This document shows positions 54,901 through 64,000 of a DNA stretch of 64,000 nucleotides, piece by piece (position 1 is the stretch's first letter; each line of letters starts with the position of its first letter). Where the stretch lies: the NCBI RefSeq assembly GCF_002933295.1, contig NZ_PSSW01000001.1, positions 434,001-498,000 of the forward strand. The letters are read 5' to 3'. Below the pieces are notes generated by a model. The model was not told where the DNA came from. It saw only the letters and a list, made by a program, of their open reading frames with translations, and ran no database searches. Source of the DNA: Marinobacter flavimaris (GTDB lineage: Bacteria; Pseudomonadota; Gammaproteobacteria; Pseudomonadales; Oleiphilaceae). The translations under genes and the position numbers were made by a program.

Positions 54901-55515
54901 CCGATAGGGCTGGCTGGCGCCCATGGGGAAAATGTCCAGTATGGCGCCCCGGACCGCGTATTCGCCGTGCTCGTAGACGTTCTCGGCATGCCGGTAGCCT
55001 GCCGCCTCAAGCTGCATTCGCCAGCTCTTGATATCCAGGGACTGTCCCACTTCCAGAAGCAGGGTGTTGCCCTGGAGGTAATTTACTGGCGGCAGCCTGT
55101 GCATCAGCGTGCGTGCAGGAACCACGAGAACCCCATGGCTGGTTGCGGGCAGGCGGTGCAGGGTCCGGATTCGCCGGGAAATAATGTCCTGGTGGGGCGA
55201 AAACAGATCGTAGGGCAGGGTTTCCCAGTCGGGCAGCGACAGCAGTTCCAGCCCGTCGTCGCTGACCGCCGGGCCGTCTTCTTCCGGGGGTAGCCCCAGG
55301 AAGAAGCGCATGGCCTGCTCAAGCCGGATGGCATCGGCGGTGCTGCGGGTAATGACCAGGGTCAGACCCTTGTGCGCGCGCGCACTTTCGCAGATGGCCA
55401 GCGCCTCACTGCTGCCGTGCAGTTGACCCCATGTTCGGTGATCGGCCGGCCGAGACGGAAATTCGGGGGCAATCAGGGGGAGGGGTGACGGGCGTGTGCT
55501 GGCACCTTGGCTCAT
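51982..55515 (-). CDS. mfd: Transcription-repair coupling factor Mfd
   Basis: Mfd removes RNA polymerase stalled at lesions and recruits UvrA. The 1177-residue protein has the UvrB-like N-terminal module, the RNA polymerase interaction (CarD-like) domain near 480-560 (VVHIDHGVGRYLGLE), the RecG-like translocase with Walker A GDVGFGKTEVAMRA and DEEH box LVIIDEEHRFG, the TRG motif region, and the C-terminal UvrA-inhibitory domain. It is transcribed with csiV and diverges from gap. Confidence 0.97.
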   Translation of the reverse strand: MSQGASTRPSPLPLIAPEFPSRPADHRTWGQLHGSSEALAICESARAHKGLTLVITRSTADAIRLEQAMRFFLGLPPEEDGPAVSDDGLELLSLPDWETLPYDLFSPHQDIISRRIRTLHRLPATSHGVLVVPARTLMHRLPPVNYLQGNTLLLEVGQSLDIKSWRMQLEAAGYRHAENVYEHGEYAVRGAILDIFPMGASQPYRIDLFDDEIETLRTFDPETQRSIDRIERIELLPAFEFPWHKEARSGFRSRWFEQFPDADKDTPIYQDVTHGITPPGIEYYLPLFFDETATLFDYLPGATHVFTADGLNDAVSHFDSETRNRYEDRRHDRLRPILPPKLLFLQQEELFGQLKAFPRVTVSAETKDAAGSVNCPTTTLPDIAMDGRAADPAGRLKRFLGEFDGHVLICAESSGRREALMENLGEQGVELKTLSGWQAFLDDKESSVAITIAPMEQGLVLPEHSVALITETALFGERVLQRRRREKPTETDDAGFRDLSELRIGAPVVHIDHGVGRYLGLETITVEGEASEFLMLEYAGGSKLYVPVSSLHLISRYAGNDTEHAPLHKLGTDRWSTAKQKALEKIRDTAAELLDVYARREARKGFSFEDPKEAYRAFAAGFPFEETPDQQVAIQSVFEDMTSEQPMDRLVCGDVGFGKTEVAMRAAFLATWSGKQVAVLVPTTLLAQQHYESFRDRFSDTPVQVELLSRFRTAGQTSKALEAVENGRADIVIGTHKLLQGDIKFKNLGLVIIDEEHRFGVQQKERLKALRAEVDMLNLTATPIPRTLNMAMGHLRDLSIIATPPARRLSVKTFVRQKDNAMVKEAILREILRGGQVYFLHNDVATIEKTAEDLRSLIPEARVGVAHGQMRERDLEKIMSDFYHKRFNVLVCTTIIETGIDVPSANTIIIERADKFGLAQLHQLRGRVGRSHHQAYAYLLTPPPKSITADAKKRLDAISEAQDLGAGFMLATHDLEIRGAGELLGEEQSGQIESIGFTLYMQLLDEAVKAIREGRTPNADLPLSHGTEMNLRIPALIPEDYLPDVHNRLMLYKRIASVDSPEALKELQVEMIDRFGLLPDPAKNLIRQTELRLRAEALGIVKVDAGKEWARIEFGSSTPVDPLVLVKKVQSAPDQYRLEGANSFRFRLKDATTGGKLDGISRMLGELEPAKNDASGS

Positions 55516-55665
55516 GGGCGGTCAGGTTCTCCTGCTGTGGATGTCCGGGAGCGGTGAGGCGCGTATTCTAACGCTCGCGCCCCTCACTGTCATGGCGCCG
55601 GCGCCATGGTCGGCGTTTGCGTTATTAGCCGGCGCGACCTATACGAAGGTCATGGCCCGCCGTAT

Positions 55666-55694
55666 TTGCGGTCGACCGGATTAAATTGGATAAT
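55666..55694 (+). promoter_or_regulatory. Candidate sigma-70 promoter of the GAPDH gene
   Basis: TTGCGG (55666-55671) and GATAAT (55689-55694) are separated by 17 bases, ending about 40 bases before the GTG start. The match and its position are good. Confidence 0.55.
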
Positions 55695-55735
55695 GTGCGC
55701 CCCAATTTCCAAGTGCCAATTGCAGAGGTCCAAGC

Positions 55736-57205
55736 GTGAGTCACGAACAGATCAATCAGCACCTGTCCAACTGGACAGAAAGAGAATCCACCGCGGAAGC
55801 CATGATTCCGCTGATCGGCCGCCTCTACCGCAAAAACAATGTGGTTACTTCTGTATACGGCCGCGCCATCATCAACCAGTCGGTTATCGATATCATCCGT
55901 GCCCACCGATTTGTGCGCCAGGTTGAAGACAGCGAGCTTTCTGTTCACGACACCCTGCCGATCCTCCAGGCCATGGACAAACTTGAACTCGGTCGTGCCC
56001 ACGTGGATATCGGCAAGCTGGCGGTCAAGTTCAAAGAGGAAGGCGGCGACCTGACCGAATTCCTGAAGCGTGAAATCGGCCCGGTTGTGGGGCAGTACGC
56101 TGCCCAGTCCGAGGAAGATGCCAACAATGACACCAAAGACGTCGTTCTGTACGGTTTTGGCCGGATTGGTCGTCTGCTGGCTCGTATCCTGATCGAGAAG
56201 GCCGGGGGTGGCAACAACCTGCGTCTGCGTGCGATTGTGGTTCGCCAGGGCGGTGCGGAAAATGATCTCGAGAAGCGCGCCAGTCTGCTTCGCCGTGATT
56301 CCGTGCACGGTCCGTTCGATGGCACCATTACCGTTGATGAGAAGGAATCCGCCCTGATTGCCAACGGCAACTATATCAAGGTTATCTACTCTGATGGGCC
56401 GGACAAGGTGGATTACACGGATTACGGCATCAACAACGCCATCGTGATCGACAACACCGGTAAGTGGCGTGATGAAGCCGGTCTTGGCCTGCACCTGAAA
56501 TCAAAAGGCGTCACCCGCGTTATCCTGACGGCGCCGGGTAAGGGCGATATCAAGAACATCGTTTATGGTATCAACAACGACTGGATTACTGACGAAGACA
56601 GGATCCTGTCAGCCGCCTCCTGTACCACCAATGCCATCACACCGGTATTGAAGGCGATTGAAGACGAATACGGCATCGAAGATGGTCACGTGGAGACGGT
56701 GCACTCCTACACCAACGACCAGAACCTGATCGATAACTACCACAAGGGCAGCCGCCGCGGGCGCAGCGCCGCCCTGAACATGGTAATTACCGAGACGGGG
56801 GCCGCCAAGGCTGTCTCCAAGGCGCTGCCGGTTCTGAAGGGCAAGCTGACCGGTAATGCGATCCGGGTGCCAACGCCGAACGTGTCCATGGCGATCCTGA
56901 ATCTCAACCTCAAGAAAGACGTTGATGTGGAAGGTGTTAACGAATACCTGCGGGATATGGCGCTGCACTCGGAGCTGCAGAAGCAGATCGACTTCGTGAA
57001 CTCTCCGGAAGTGGTTTCCACCGACTTTGTCGGTTCCCGCCATGCCGGCATCGTTGATGCCCAGGCAACCATCACCAGTGGCAAGCGTCTGATCCTGTAT
57101 GTTTGGTACGACAACGAGTTCGGCTACAGCGCGCAGGTGATTCGTGTGGTCAACCAGATGGCCGGCGTAAATTACCCGATCTTCCCCAAACGTGCGAGAG
57201 ACTGA
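55736..57205 (+). CDS. Glyceraldehyde-3-phosphate dehydrogenase, long form
   Basis: The enzyme phosphorylates and oxidises glyceraldehyde 3-phosphate (or works in reverse in gluconeogenesis). The start is GTG 55736 behind AGAGGT. The 489-residue protein has an N-terminal helical extension of about 130 residues, then the NAD-binding YGFGRIGRLLAR at 139-150, catalytic C296 in SAASCTTNA, and the C-terminal WYDNEFGYS. This long class occurs in pseudomonads and vibrios beside the ordinary 335-residue form. It is monocistronic, with its own promoter and terminator. Confidence 0.93.
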   Translation: MSHEQINQHLSNWTERESTAEAMIPLIGRLYRKNNVVTSVYGRAIINQSVIDIIRAHRFVRQVEDSELSVHDTLPILQAMDKLELGRAHVDIGKLAVKFKEEGGDLTEFLKREIGPVVGQYAAQSEEDANNDTKDVVLYGFGRIGRLLARILIEKAGGGNNLRLRAIVVRQGGAENDLEKRASLLRRDSVHGPFDGTITVDEKESALIANGNYIKVIYSDGPDKVDYTDYGINNAIVIDNTGKWRDEAGLGLHLKSKGVTRVILTAPGKGDIKNIVYGINNDWITDEDRILSAASCTTNAITPVLKAIEDEYGIEDGHVETVHSYTNDQNLIDNYHKGSRRGRSAALNMVITETGAAKAVSKALPVLKGKLTGNAIRVPTPNVSMAILNLNLKKDVDVEGVNEYLRDMALHSELQKQIDFVNSPEVVSTDFVGSRHAGIVDAQATITSGKRLILYVWYDNEFGYSAQVIRVVNQMAGVNYPIFPKRARD

Positions 57206-57242
57206 GCGAATCGCGCCGATCTGGTGAAGTAATGGTGTTCAG

Positions 57243-57280
57243 AACCCCGATAGCGATTGCTGTCGGGGTTTTTTGTTTTT
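57243..57280 (+). terminator. Rho-independent terminator of the GAPDH gene
   Basis: A 12-base-pair stem (AACCCCGATAGC with GCTGTCGGGGTT, one T-G pair, GATT loop, 57243-57270) is followed by TTTTGTTTTT. It lies 38 bases after the gap stop and isolates gap from the nqr operon. Confidence 0.92.
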
Positions 57281-57359
57281 ACGGTCAGCTAAACGACTGG
57301 TTTGGCTGTCGACGCACAACCGGTTCCGGTTTCTGGTGGAAATAGGATTCCTTAATCTC

Positions 57360-57365
57360 TATAAT
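57360..57365 (+). promoter_or_regulatory. Possible -10 element of the nqr operon
   Basis: A perfect TATAAT lies about 110 bases before nqrA, between the gap terminator and nqrA. No clear -35 hexamer is seen at the right distance. Confidence 0.4.
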
Positions 57366-57447
57366 TGGCGCGATTTTGGGTACGTCTGGCACTCCGTTTC
57401 TCATGGTTTTTCTGGGCCGCAGGTGTCGGGCGTTACGAATCCATTGA

Positions 57448-58821
<1,374 letters not shown>

Positions 58822-58825
58822 TACG

Positions 58826-60034
58826 ATGGCTATCAGACAGTTTCTCGATGGAATCGAGCATCACTTTGAAAAGGGTGGCAAGTACGAGCGCTGGTATGCG
58901 CTTTACGAGGCGGTGGATACTATTTTCTACTCGCCGGCGAGTGTCACCTCCACCACCGCCCATGTGCGTGACGGGATTGACCTCAAGCGCATCATGATCA
59001 CGGTTTGGTTGTGCACCTTCCCGGCAATGTTCTTCGGAATGTGGAACATCGGCTACCAGGCCAACAGTTTCCTGGCGTCCAACCCGGATGCCATGATTGC
59101 TGACGGCGGCCTGCGGACTGCCTTTATCCAGGCACTTGCCATCACCGGTTCCGGTGCGGGCGTATGGGACAACTTCGTTTACGGCATGGCGTACTTCGTG
59201 CCCATTTACTTCGTGACCTTCGTGGTCGGTGGTTTCTGGGAAGTGCTGTTTGCCACCGTGCGCCGTCACGAAGTGAACGAGGGTTTCTTTGTCACATCGG
59301 TCCTGTTTGCACTGATCTGCCCGCCCACCATTCCTCTCTGGCAGGTGGCCCTGGGCATCACCTTCGGCGTCGTGATCGGCAAGGAAGTGTTCGGCGGTAC
59401 CGGCAAGAACTTCCTGAACCCGGCCCTGACCGGTCGTGCCTTCCTGTACTTCGCCTATCCGGCGCAGATTTCCGGCGACACCGTCTGGACTGCGGTTGAC
59501 GGCTTCAGTGGCGCCACGGCGCTGAGCTGGGCCGCCAGTGGTGGTCTGGAAGCTCTGGAAGCTCAAATTGGCTGGATGAGCGCCTTCATGGGCACCATTC
59601 AGGGCTCGATGGGTGAGACCTCGACACTGGCCATTCTGATTGGTGGCCTGATCCTGTTGGGGATGAAGATTGCCTCCTATCGCATCGTCGGAGGTGTGTT
59701 GATCGGTATGATCGGCATGTCGCTGCTGCTAAACATCATAGGTTCCGAGACCAATCCGATGTTCGCGGTTCCGGCGCATTGGCATCTGGTCATGGGCGGG
59801 TTTGCCTTTGGCATGATGTTCATGGCGACGGATCCGGTGTCCGCCGCGATGACTGACACGGGTCGCTGGTGTTTCGGTATTCTGGTAGGCGTGATGACTG
59901 TGCTGATCCGCGTGATCAATCCGGCGTTCCCGGAAGGCATCATGCTTGCCATCCTGTTCGCAAACCTGTTCGCGCCATTGATGGACCATTACGTGGTTCA
60001 GGCCAACATCAAACGGAGGCTTGCTCGTGGCTAA
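58826..60034 (+). CDS. nqrB: Na+-NQR subunit B
   Basis: NqrB is the main membrane subunit carrying a covalent FMN and part of the sodium pathway. The 402-residue protein has about ten membrane segments. The flavinylation site is T231 in DGFSGAT, the substrate motif of ApbE. It overlaps nqrC by eight bases. Confidence 0.97.
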   Translation: MAIRQFLDGIEHHFEKGGKYERWYALYEAVDTIFYSPASVTSTTAHVRDGIDLKRIMITVWLCTFPAMFFGMWNIGYQANSFLASNPDAMIADGGLRTAFIQALAITGSGAGVWDNFVYGMAYFVPIYFVTFVVGGFWEVLFATVRRHEVNEGFFVTSVLFALICPPTIPLWQVALGITFGVVIGKEVFGGTGKNFLNPALTGRAFLYFAYPAQISGDTVWTAVDGFSGATALSWAASGGLEALEAQIGWMSAFMGTIQGSMGETSTLAILIGGLILLGMKIASYRIVGGVLIGMIGMSLLLNIIGSETNPMFAVPAHWHLVMGGFAFGMMFMATDPVSAAMTDTGRWCFGILVGVMTVLIRVINPAFPEGIMLAILFANLFAPLMDHYVVQANIKRRLARG

Positions 60035-60830
60035 AGCTAAAGAAACCGTCTCCCGCACGCTGATCGTTGCGCTGGTGCTGAGTATCGTGTTCTCTGTCGT
60101 GGTATCCACCGCGGCGGTCATGCTCAGACCTGCCCAGGTCAAGAATCAGCATCTTGATATGACAACGAACATTCTCTCTGCCGCAGGTATGCTGGATCAA
60201 GGCGATACTGCAGAGCAGATTTTGCAGAAATTCGAGAGTTTCGATGTTCGCCTGGTGGATTTGGATACTGGTAAATTTGTAAAGCCTTCCGCCGTTGGTG
60301 TTGCTGAGCCCATGAAATATGATATGTACAAGGCTGCCTCGGACCCTCAGTTGTCTACGGATATTCCTTCCTCGGAAGACAAGGCTGGCATCAAGCGCCG
60401 GCCGAATGTTGCCAGGGTGTATACGCTGAGCGAGAACGGAGAGCTAGTGCGTGTGGTACTGCCAATTCATGGTTATGGCCTCTGGTCTACATTGTATGGC
60501 TTCATTTCGCTGGAAGGTGATTTGAACACCATTGAAGGGCTTGGCTTTTACTCCCACGCCGAAACTCCGGGCCTCGGTGGGGAGGTAGACAATCCACGCT
60601 GGAAGTCGCAGTGGGTGGGGAAGAAAGTTTATGATGGTGATCGCACTGAACCGCAGATCAAACTGGTTAAAGGTGGCGTAAACGTTGATGCAAAAAAAAG
60701 GCAGCATAAAGTGGATGCTCTGTCCGGGGCAACGTTGACCAGTCGCGGCGTTGAGCAACTGGTTAACTACTGGATGGGCGACCGCGGATACGCGCCGTTC
60801 CTGCAAAAACTTCGTGAAGGGGAGGTCTGA
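60027..60830 (+). CDS. nqrC: Na+-NQR subunit C
   Basis: NqrC carries the second covalent FMN in the periplasm. The start is taken as GTG 60027, six bases after GGAGGC; a TTG at 60021 would touch the ribosome site. The 267-residue protein has one N-terminal helix (about 12-32), and the flavinylation threonine is T236 in DALSGAT. The segment about 60180-60720 is visibly richer in A and T than the neighbouring nqr genes. Confidence 0.96.
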   Translation: MAKAKETVSRTLIVALVLSIVFSVVVSTAAVMLRPAQVKNQHLDMTTNILSAAGMLDQGDTAEQILQKFESFDVRLVDLDTGKFVKPSAVGVAEPMKYDMYKAASDPQLSTDIPSSEDKAGIKRRPNVARVYTLSENGELVRVVLPIHGYGLWSTLYGFISLEGDLNTIEGLGFYSHAETPGLGGEVDNPRWKSQWVGKKVYDGDRTEPQIKLVKGGVNVDAKKRQHKVDALSGATLTSRGVEQLVNYWMGDRGYAPFLQKLREGEV

Positions 60831-60832
60831 TC

Positions 60833-61498
60833 ATGGCAGATGCATCAGCCAAACAGGTTCTCTTCGAACCGATCTTCAGCAATAACCCGATTGCCCTGCA
60901 GATCCTGGGCATCTGTTCAGCGCTGGCGGTTACCACCAGCATGAACGTTACACTTGTTATGTGCGCGGCGGTTATTGCCGTTACCGCATTTTCCAACCTG
61001 GCCGTGTCCCTGGTACGCACCCAGATTCCGGGCAGTATCCGGATCATCGTGCAGATGACCATTATCGCCTCCCTGGTAATCGTGGTTGACCAGGTGCTCA
61101 AGGCCTATGCCTACGAGATTTCCAAGCAGCTCTCAGTGTTCGTTGGTCTGATTATCACCAACTGCATCGTTATGGGCCGCGCGGAAGGCTTTGCCATGAA
61201 GAACGGCCCCTGGCTGAGCTTCCTGGACGGCGTTGGTAACGGTCTGGGCTACTCGGTACTCCTGATCTTCGTTGCCTTCTTCCGTGAATTGCTGGGCGCC
61301 GGCTCACTGTTCGGTGTCTCCCTGATGCCGGTGGTGAACGAAGGTGGCTGGTACATTCCTAACGGCTTGTTGCTGCTGCCGCCGAGTGCGTTCTTTATTA
61401 TCGGCCTGGCGATCTGGGGTCTGCGGACCTGGAAGCCGGAGCAGGTTGAAGAGCCGGACTATAAAATGTCTCGCCATGTCGCCAAGGAGGCCTTCTGA
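60833..61498 (+). CDS. nqrD: Na+-NQR subunit D
   Basis: NqrD is a six-helix membrane subunit that, with NqrE, coordinates an iron centre in the membrane and forms part of the sodium path. Length 221. The conserved [19 protein letters not shown] and the second-half [18 protein letters not shown] segment (here [18 protein letters not shown]) are present, each holding a key cysteine. It overlaps nqrE as TGATG. Confidence 0.96.
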   Translation: MADASAKQVLFEPIFSNNPIALQILGICSALAVTTSMNVTLVMCAAVIAVTAFSNLAVSLVRTQIPGSIRIIVQMTIIASLVIVVDQVLKAYAYEISKQLSVFVGLIITNCIVMGRAEGFAMKNGPWLSFLDGVGNGLGYSVLLIFVAFFRELLGAGSLFGVSLMPVVNEGGWYIPNGLLLLPPSAFFIIGLAIWGLRTWKPEQVEEPDYKMSRHVAKEAF

Positions 61499-62106
61499 TG
61501 GAGCATTATATCAGCTTGATTCTGAAGGCTGTTTTTGTTGAAAACATGGCGCTGGCGTTCTTCCTGGGGATGTGTACCTTCCTGGCCATCTCCAAGAAGA
61601 TCGAGGCCGCAACCGGTCTTGGCATTGCCGTGGTGGTCGTGCTGACGGTCACCGTTCCGGTGAACAACCTTCTGTACAACAGCGTTCTGCGCGAAGGCGC
61701 CCTGGATTGGGCTGGCCTGCCGAACGTAGACCTGAGCTTTCTCGGATTGCTGACGTATATCGGGGTAATCGCGGCGATTGTTCAGATCATGGAAATGGTA
61801 CTGGACAAGTATATCCCGGCGCTCTATGCCGCTCTGGGTGTGTTCCTGCCACTGATTACAGTGAACTGCGCCATTCTGGGTGCCTCGCTGTTCATGGTGG
61901 AGCGTGACTACACCTTCGGCGAGAGTGTGGTGTATGGCTTCGGCGCCGGCCTTGGCTGGGCCCTGGCGATCATTGCCCTGGCGGGTATCCGCGAGAAGCT
62001 GAAGTACAGTGACGTTCCGGAAGGCCTGCGCGGCCTGGGTATCACCTTCATTACTGTTGGTCTGATGTCCCTGGGCTTCATGTCCTTCTCCGGCATCTCA
62101 CTGTAA
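61498..62106 (+). CDS. nqrE: Na+-NQR subunit E
   Basis: NqrE is homologous to NqrD with inverted topology. The 202-residue protein has six membrane segments. The conserved cysteines lie in [17 protein letters not shown] and [19 protein letters not shown]. The start codon overlaps the nqrD stop. Confidence 0.96.
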   Translation: MEHYISLILKAVFVENMALAFFLGMCTFLAISKKIEAATGLGIAVVVVLTVTVPVNNLLYNSVLREGALDWAGLPNVDLSFLGLLTYIGVIAAIVQIMEMVLDKYIPALYAALGVFLPLITVNCAILGASLFMVERDYTFGESVVYGFGAGLGWALAIIALAGIREKLKYSDVPEGLRGLGITFITVGLMSLGFMSFSGISL

Positions 62107-62143
62107 CTCACCCGGTGATTCGGTTTAACGAAAAGGCGAGACC

Positions 62144-63370
62144 ATGAATACAGAAATTATTCTCGGCGTGGTCATGTTCACCGTTATCGTTCTGGCCCTG
62201 GTCGCAGTGATTCTTGCGGCCCGGTCCAGGCTGGTAAGCACCGGTGATGTGACCATTGAGATCAACGACGATCCCGAACACACGCTGAAGACCGAAGCCG
62301 GCGGCAAGCTGCTCGGTACTCTGGCTAACAGTGGTATTTTTCTGTCCTCTGCTTGTGGTGGCGGCGGTACCTGCGCCCAGTGCAAGTGCAAGGTTCTGGA
62401 GGGCGGCGGTGCCATGCTGCCGACGGAAAAGACCCACTTCACCAATCGTGAAGAGAAAGAGGGCTGGCGCCTGTCCTGCCAGGTTCCTGTAAAACAGGAC
62501 ATGAAGGTGGAAGTGCCGGAAGAGTTCTTTGGCGTCAAGAAGTGGGAATGCGAGGTTGTCTCCAACCACAACGTCGCCACCTTCATCAAAGAGCTGGTGC
62601 TCAAGCTGCCGGAAGGCGAGGAAGTTGACTTCCGGGCCGGCGGTTACGTTCAGCTCGAGTGTCCTCCCTACGAGATCGACTTCAAGGATTTCGATATCGA
62701 GGAAGAGTTCCACGAAGACTGGGACAAGCACAACATCTGGCGCTACAAGGCGGTCAACAAGGAAGAGACCATCCGGGCCTATTCCATGGCAAACTATCCG
62801 GAAGAGAAGGGTGTTCTCAAGTTCAACATCCGTATCGCCACGCCGCCTCCGGGCACTGACCACAATCCGGGCATCATGTCGAGCTACGTGTTCAACCTGA
62901 AGCCGGGCGACAAGGTCACCGTTATGGGGCCGTTCGGTGAGTTCTTCGCCAAGAAGACCGATGCCGAAATGGTATTCATTGGTGGCGGTGCCGGTATGGC
63001 GCCTATGCGTTCCCACATCTTCGATCAGCTCAAGCGTCTGAACTCCAAGCGCAAGATCAGCTTCTGGTATGGCGCACGAAGTGTTCGCGAGATGTTCTAT
63101 GTGGAAGATTTCGACGGGCTTCAGGAAGAAAACGACAACTTCGAGTGGCATGTCGCACTTTCCGATGCGTTGCCCGAGGACAATTGGCAGGGCCCGACCG
63201 GGTTTATTCATAACGTGTTGTATGAAAACTATCTGAAGGACCACCCGGCTCCGGAAGACTGTGAATACTACATGTGTGGGCCCCCCATCATGAACGCCTC
63301 CTGCATCAAGATGCTGAAAGATCTGGGTGTTGAGGATGAAAACATCATGCTGGATGACTTTGGAGGCTAA
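62144..63370 (+). CDS. nqrF: Na+-NQR subunit F (NADH dehydrogenase)
   Basis: NqrF accepts hydride from NADH through FAD and passes electrons through a 2Fe-2S centre. The 408-residue protein has an N-terminal helix (about 4-26), the plant-type ferredoxin domain with C71, C77, C80 and C112, then a ferredoxin-NADP-reductase-like domain with the FAD motif RAYSMANYP and the NADH motif [13 protein letters not shown]. It completes the complex. Confidence 0.97.
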   Translation: MNTEIILGVVMFTVIVLALVAVILAARSRLVSTGDVTIEINDDPEHTLKTEAGGKLLGTLANSGIFLSSACGGGGTCAQCKCKVLEGGGAMLPTEKTHFTNREEKEGWRLSCQVPVKQDMKVEVPEEFFGVKKWECEVVSNHNVATFIKELVLKLPEGEEVDFRAGGYVQLECPPYEIDFKDFDIEEEFHEDWDKHNIWRYKAVNKEETIRAYSMANYPEEKGVLKFNIRIATPPPGTDHNPGIMSSYVFNLKPGDKVTVMGPFGEFFAKKTDAEMVFIGGGAGMAPMRSHIFDQLKRLNSKRKISFWYGARSVREMFYVEDFDGLQEENDNFEWHVALSDALPEDNWQGPTGFIHNVLYENYLKDHPAPEDCEYYMCGPPIMNASCIKMLKDLGVEDENIMLDDFGG

Positions 63371-63379
63371 GCAGTTCTG

Positions 63380-64000
63380 ATGACATTCAGCATGGTACGA
63401 CCCGCCAGGGTGGCCCTGGCCAGCGCTTTTACAGCGCTGGCCTTTGCCGTTCTGGCGGGTTGTTCGTTTGAGCCAGAGGAAAAAATCTGGGAAATCTCCG
63501 GACCTGTCTTCGGCACCAGCTACCACATCAATGTCGTATTGACCGAGGATCAGGAGAGGCTTGAAACTCTGGCCAGCGGTATCGATGAGGTGCTCGAAGG
63601 GGTTGATGCGTCAATGTCGACCTGGCGCGAGGATTCGGAGCTGTCCCGTTTCAATCAACGATCCGATCAATCCGAGTGGGTTCCGGTGTCAGCGGACTTG
63701 CTCCGTGTTCTTCAGAAGGCTGAAGAGATCTCAACGATGACCGCTGGTGCCTTTGATGTGACCATCGGCCCGGTGGTAAATCTTTGGGGGTTCGGCCCCG
63801 AGGCGCGCCCGGAGCAGATTCCGTCAGAAGAATCTCTCTCCAGGGCTCTTGCCGCCACTGGCTTCGAGAAGCTCGAGCTGCGGGTCGATCCGCCCGCCGT
63901 GCGTGCGACACCACCGCAATATGTGGATCTGTCGGCTATCGCCAAGGGATACGGTGTAGATGCGGTTGCCCGTTTTCTTGAGAGCGAAGGCGTGGAGGCG
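63380..64000 (+). CDS. apbE: FAD:protein FMN transferase ApbE (3' truncated by window edge)
   Basis: ApbE attaches FMN to the threonines of NqrB and NqrC. The frame starts at ATG 63380, 10 bases after nqrF, and runs to the window end without a stop (207 codons seen of about 340). A lipoprotein signal peptide is present with lipobox LAGC (cysteine at residue 32). The domain opens with the conserved GPVFGTSYHINV, DASMSTWREDSELSRFN, and later TIGPVVNLWGFG and VDLSAIAKGYGVD. Confidence 0.95.
   Translation, partial: MTFSMVRPARVALASAFTALAFAVLAGCSFEPEEKIWEISGPVFGTSYHINVVLTEDQERLETLASGIDEVLEGVDASMSTWREDSELSRFNQRSDQSEWVPVSADLLRVLQKAEEISTMTAGAFDVTIGPVVNLWGFGPEARPEQIPSEESLSRALAATGFEKLELRVDPPAVRATPPQYVDLSAIAKGYGVDAVARFLESEGVEA

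Overview
The window reads as chromosomal DNA of a marine gammaproteobacterium close to Marinobacter. This is inferred from the high GC content, the Pseudomonas-like order of the late flagellar and chemotaxis genes running into a ccm cytochrome c maturation cluster, a PsrA-type regulator, a very large NAD-glutamate dehydrogenase and the Na+-translocating NQR complex. No sequence search was possible, so the genus is a judgement.

Bases 1-23200 are mainly flagellar. A 5'-truncated flhB is followed by about 400 bases of palindromic repeats, a decayed methyltransferase remnant and a upp-uraA uracil salvage pair on the minus strand. The plus strand then carries flhA (behind a sigma-54 type promoter), flhF, fleN, fliA, cheY, cheZ, cheA, cheB, motC, motD, a ParA-like array-positioning ATPase, a CheW-domain partner, cheW and a DUF2802 gene. 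Next comes an unusual pair: a GspE-type secretion ATPase with an N-terminal isoaspartyl-methyltransferase-like domain, split by one in-frame TAG, and a translationally coupled MoxR-like AAA+ ATPase. A FliK-like gene and a small FlhB C-terminal homologue face them on the minus strand.

Bases 23300-30600 hold a complete ccmABCDEFGHI operon (system I cytochrome c maturation). Bases 30576-37540 hold a minus-strand MoxR-DUF58-DUF4381-BatA-BatB/C-BatD (aerotolerance type) operon. Bases 37700-51150 hold plus-strand housekeeping genes: NAD-glutamate dehydrogenase, beta-carbonic anhydrase, an unrecognised 57-residue protein, the tandem rRNA guanine methyltransferases RsmC and RlmG, an unrecognised membrane protein, a PsrA-like TetR repressor with a double operator, an L,D-transpeptidase, an MscS channel and a methylthioinosine phosphorylase. 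Riboflavin synthase lies among them on the minus strand. csiV and mfd are on the minus strand at 51125-55515. A long-form GAPDH follows with a strong terminator.

Bases 57475-64000 hold nqrABCDEF and the start of apbE, whose product attaches FMN to NqrB and NqrC. The most unusual items are the TAG-interrupted methyltransferase/GspE fusion with its coupled MoxR ATPase, and the two inverted copies of a palindromic element whose arms vary but stay self-complementary.
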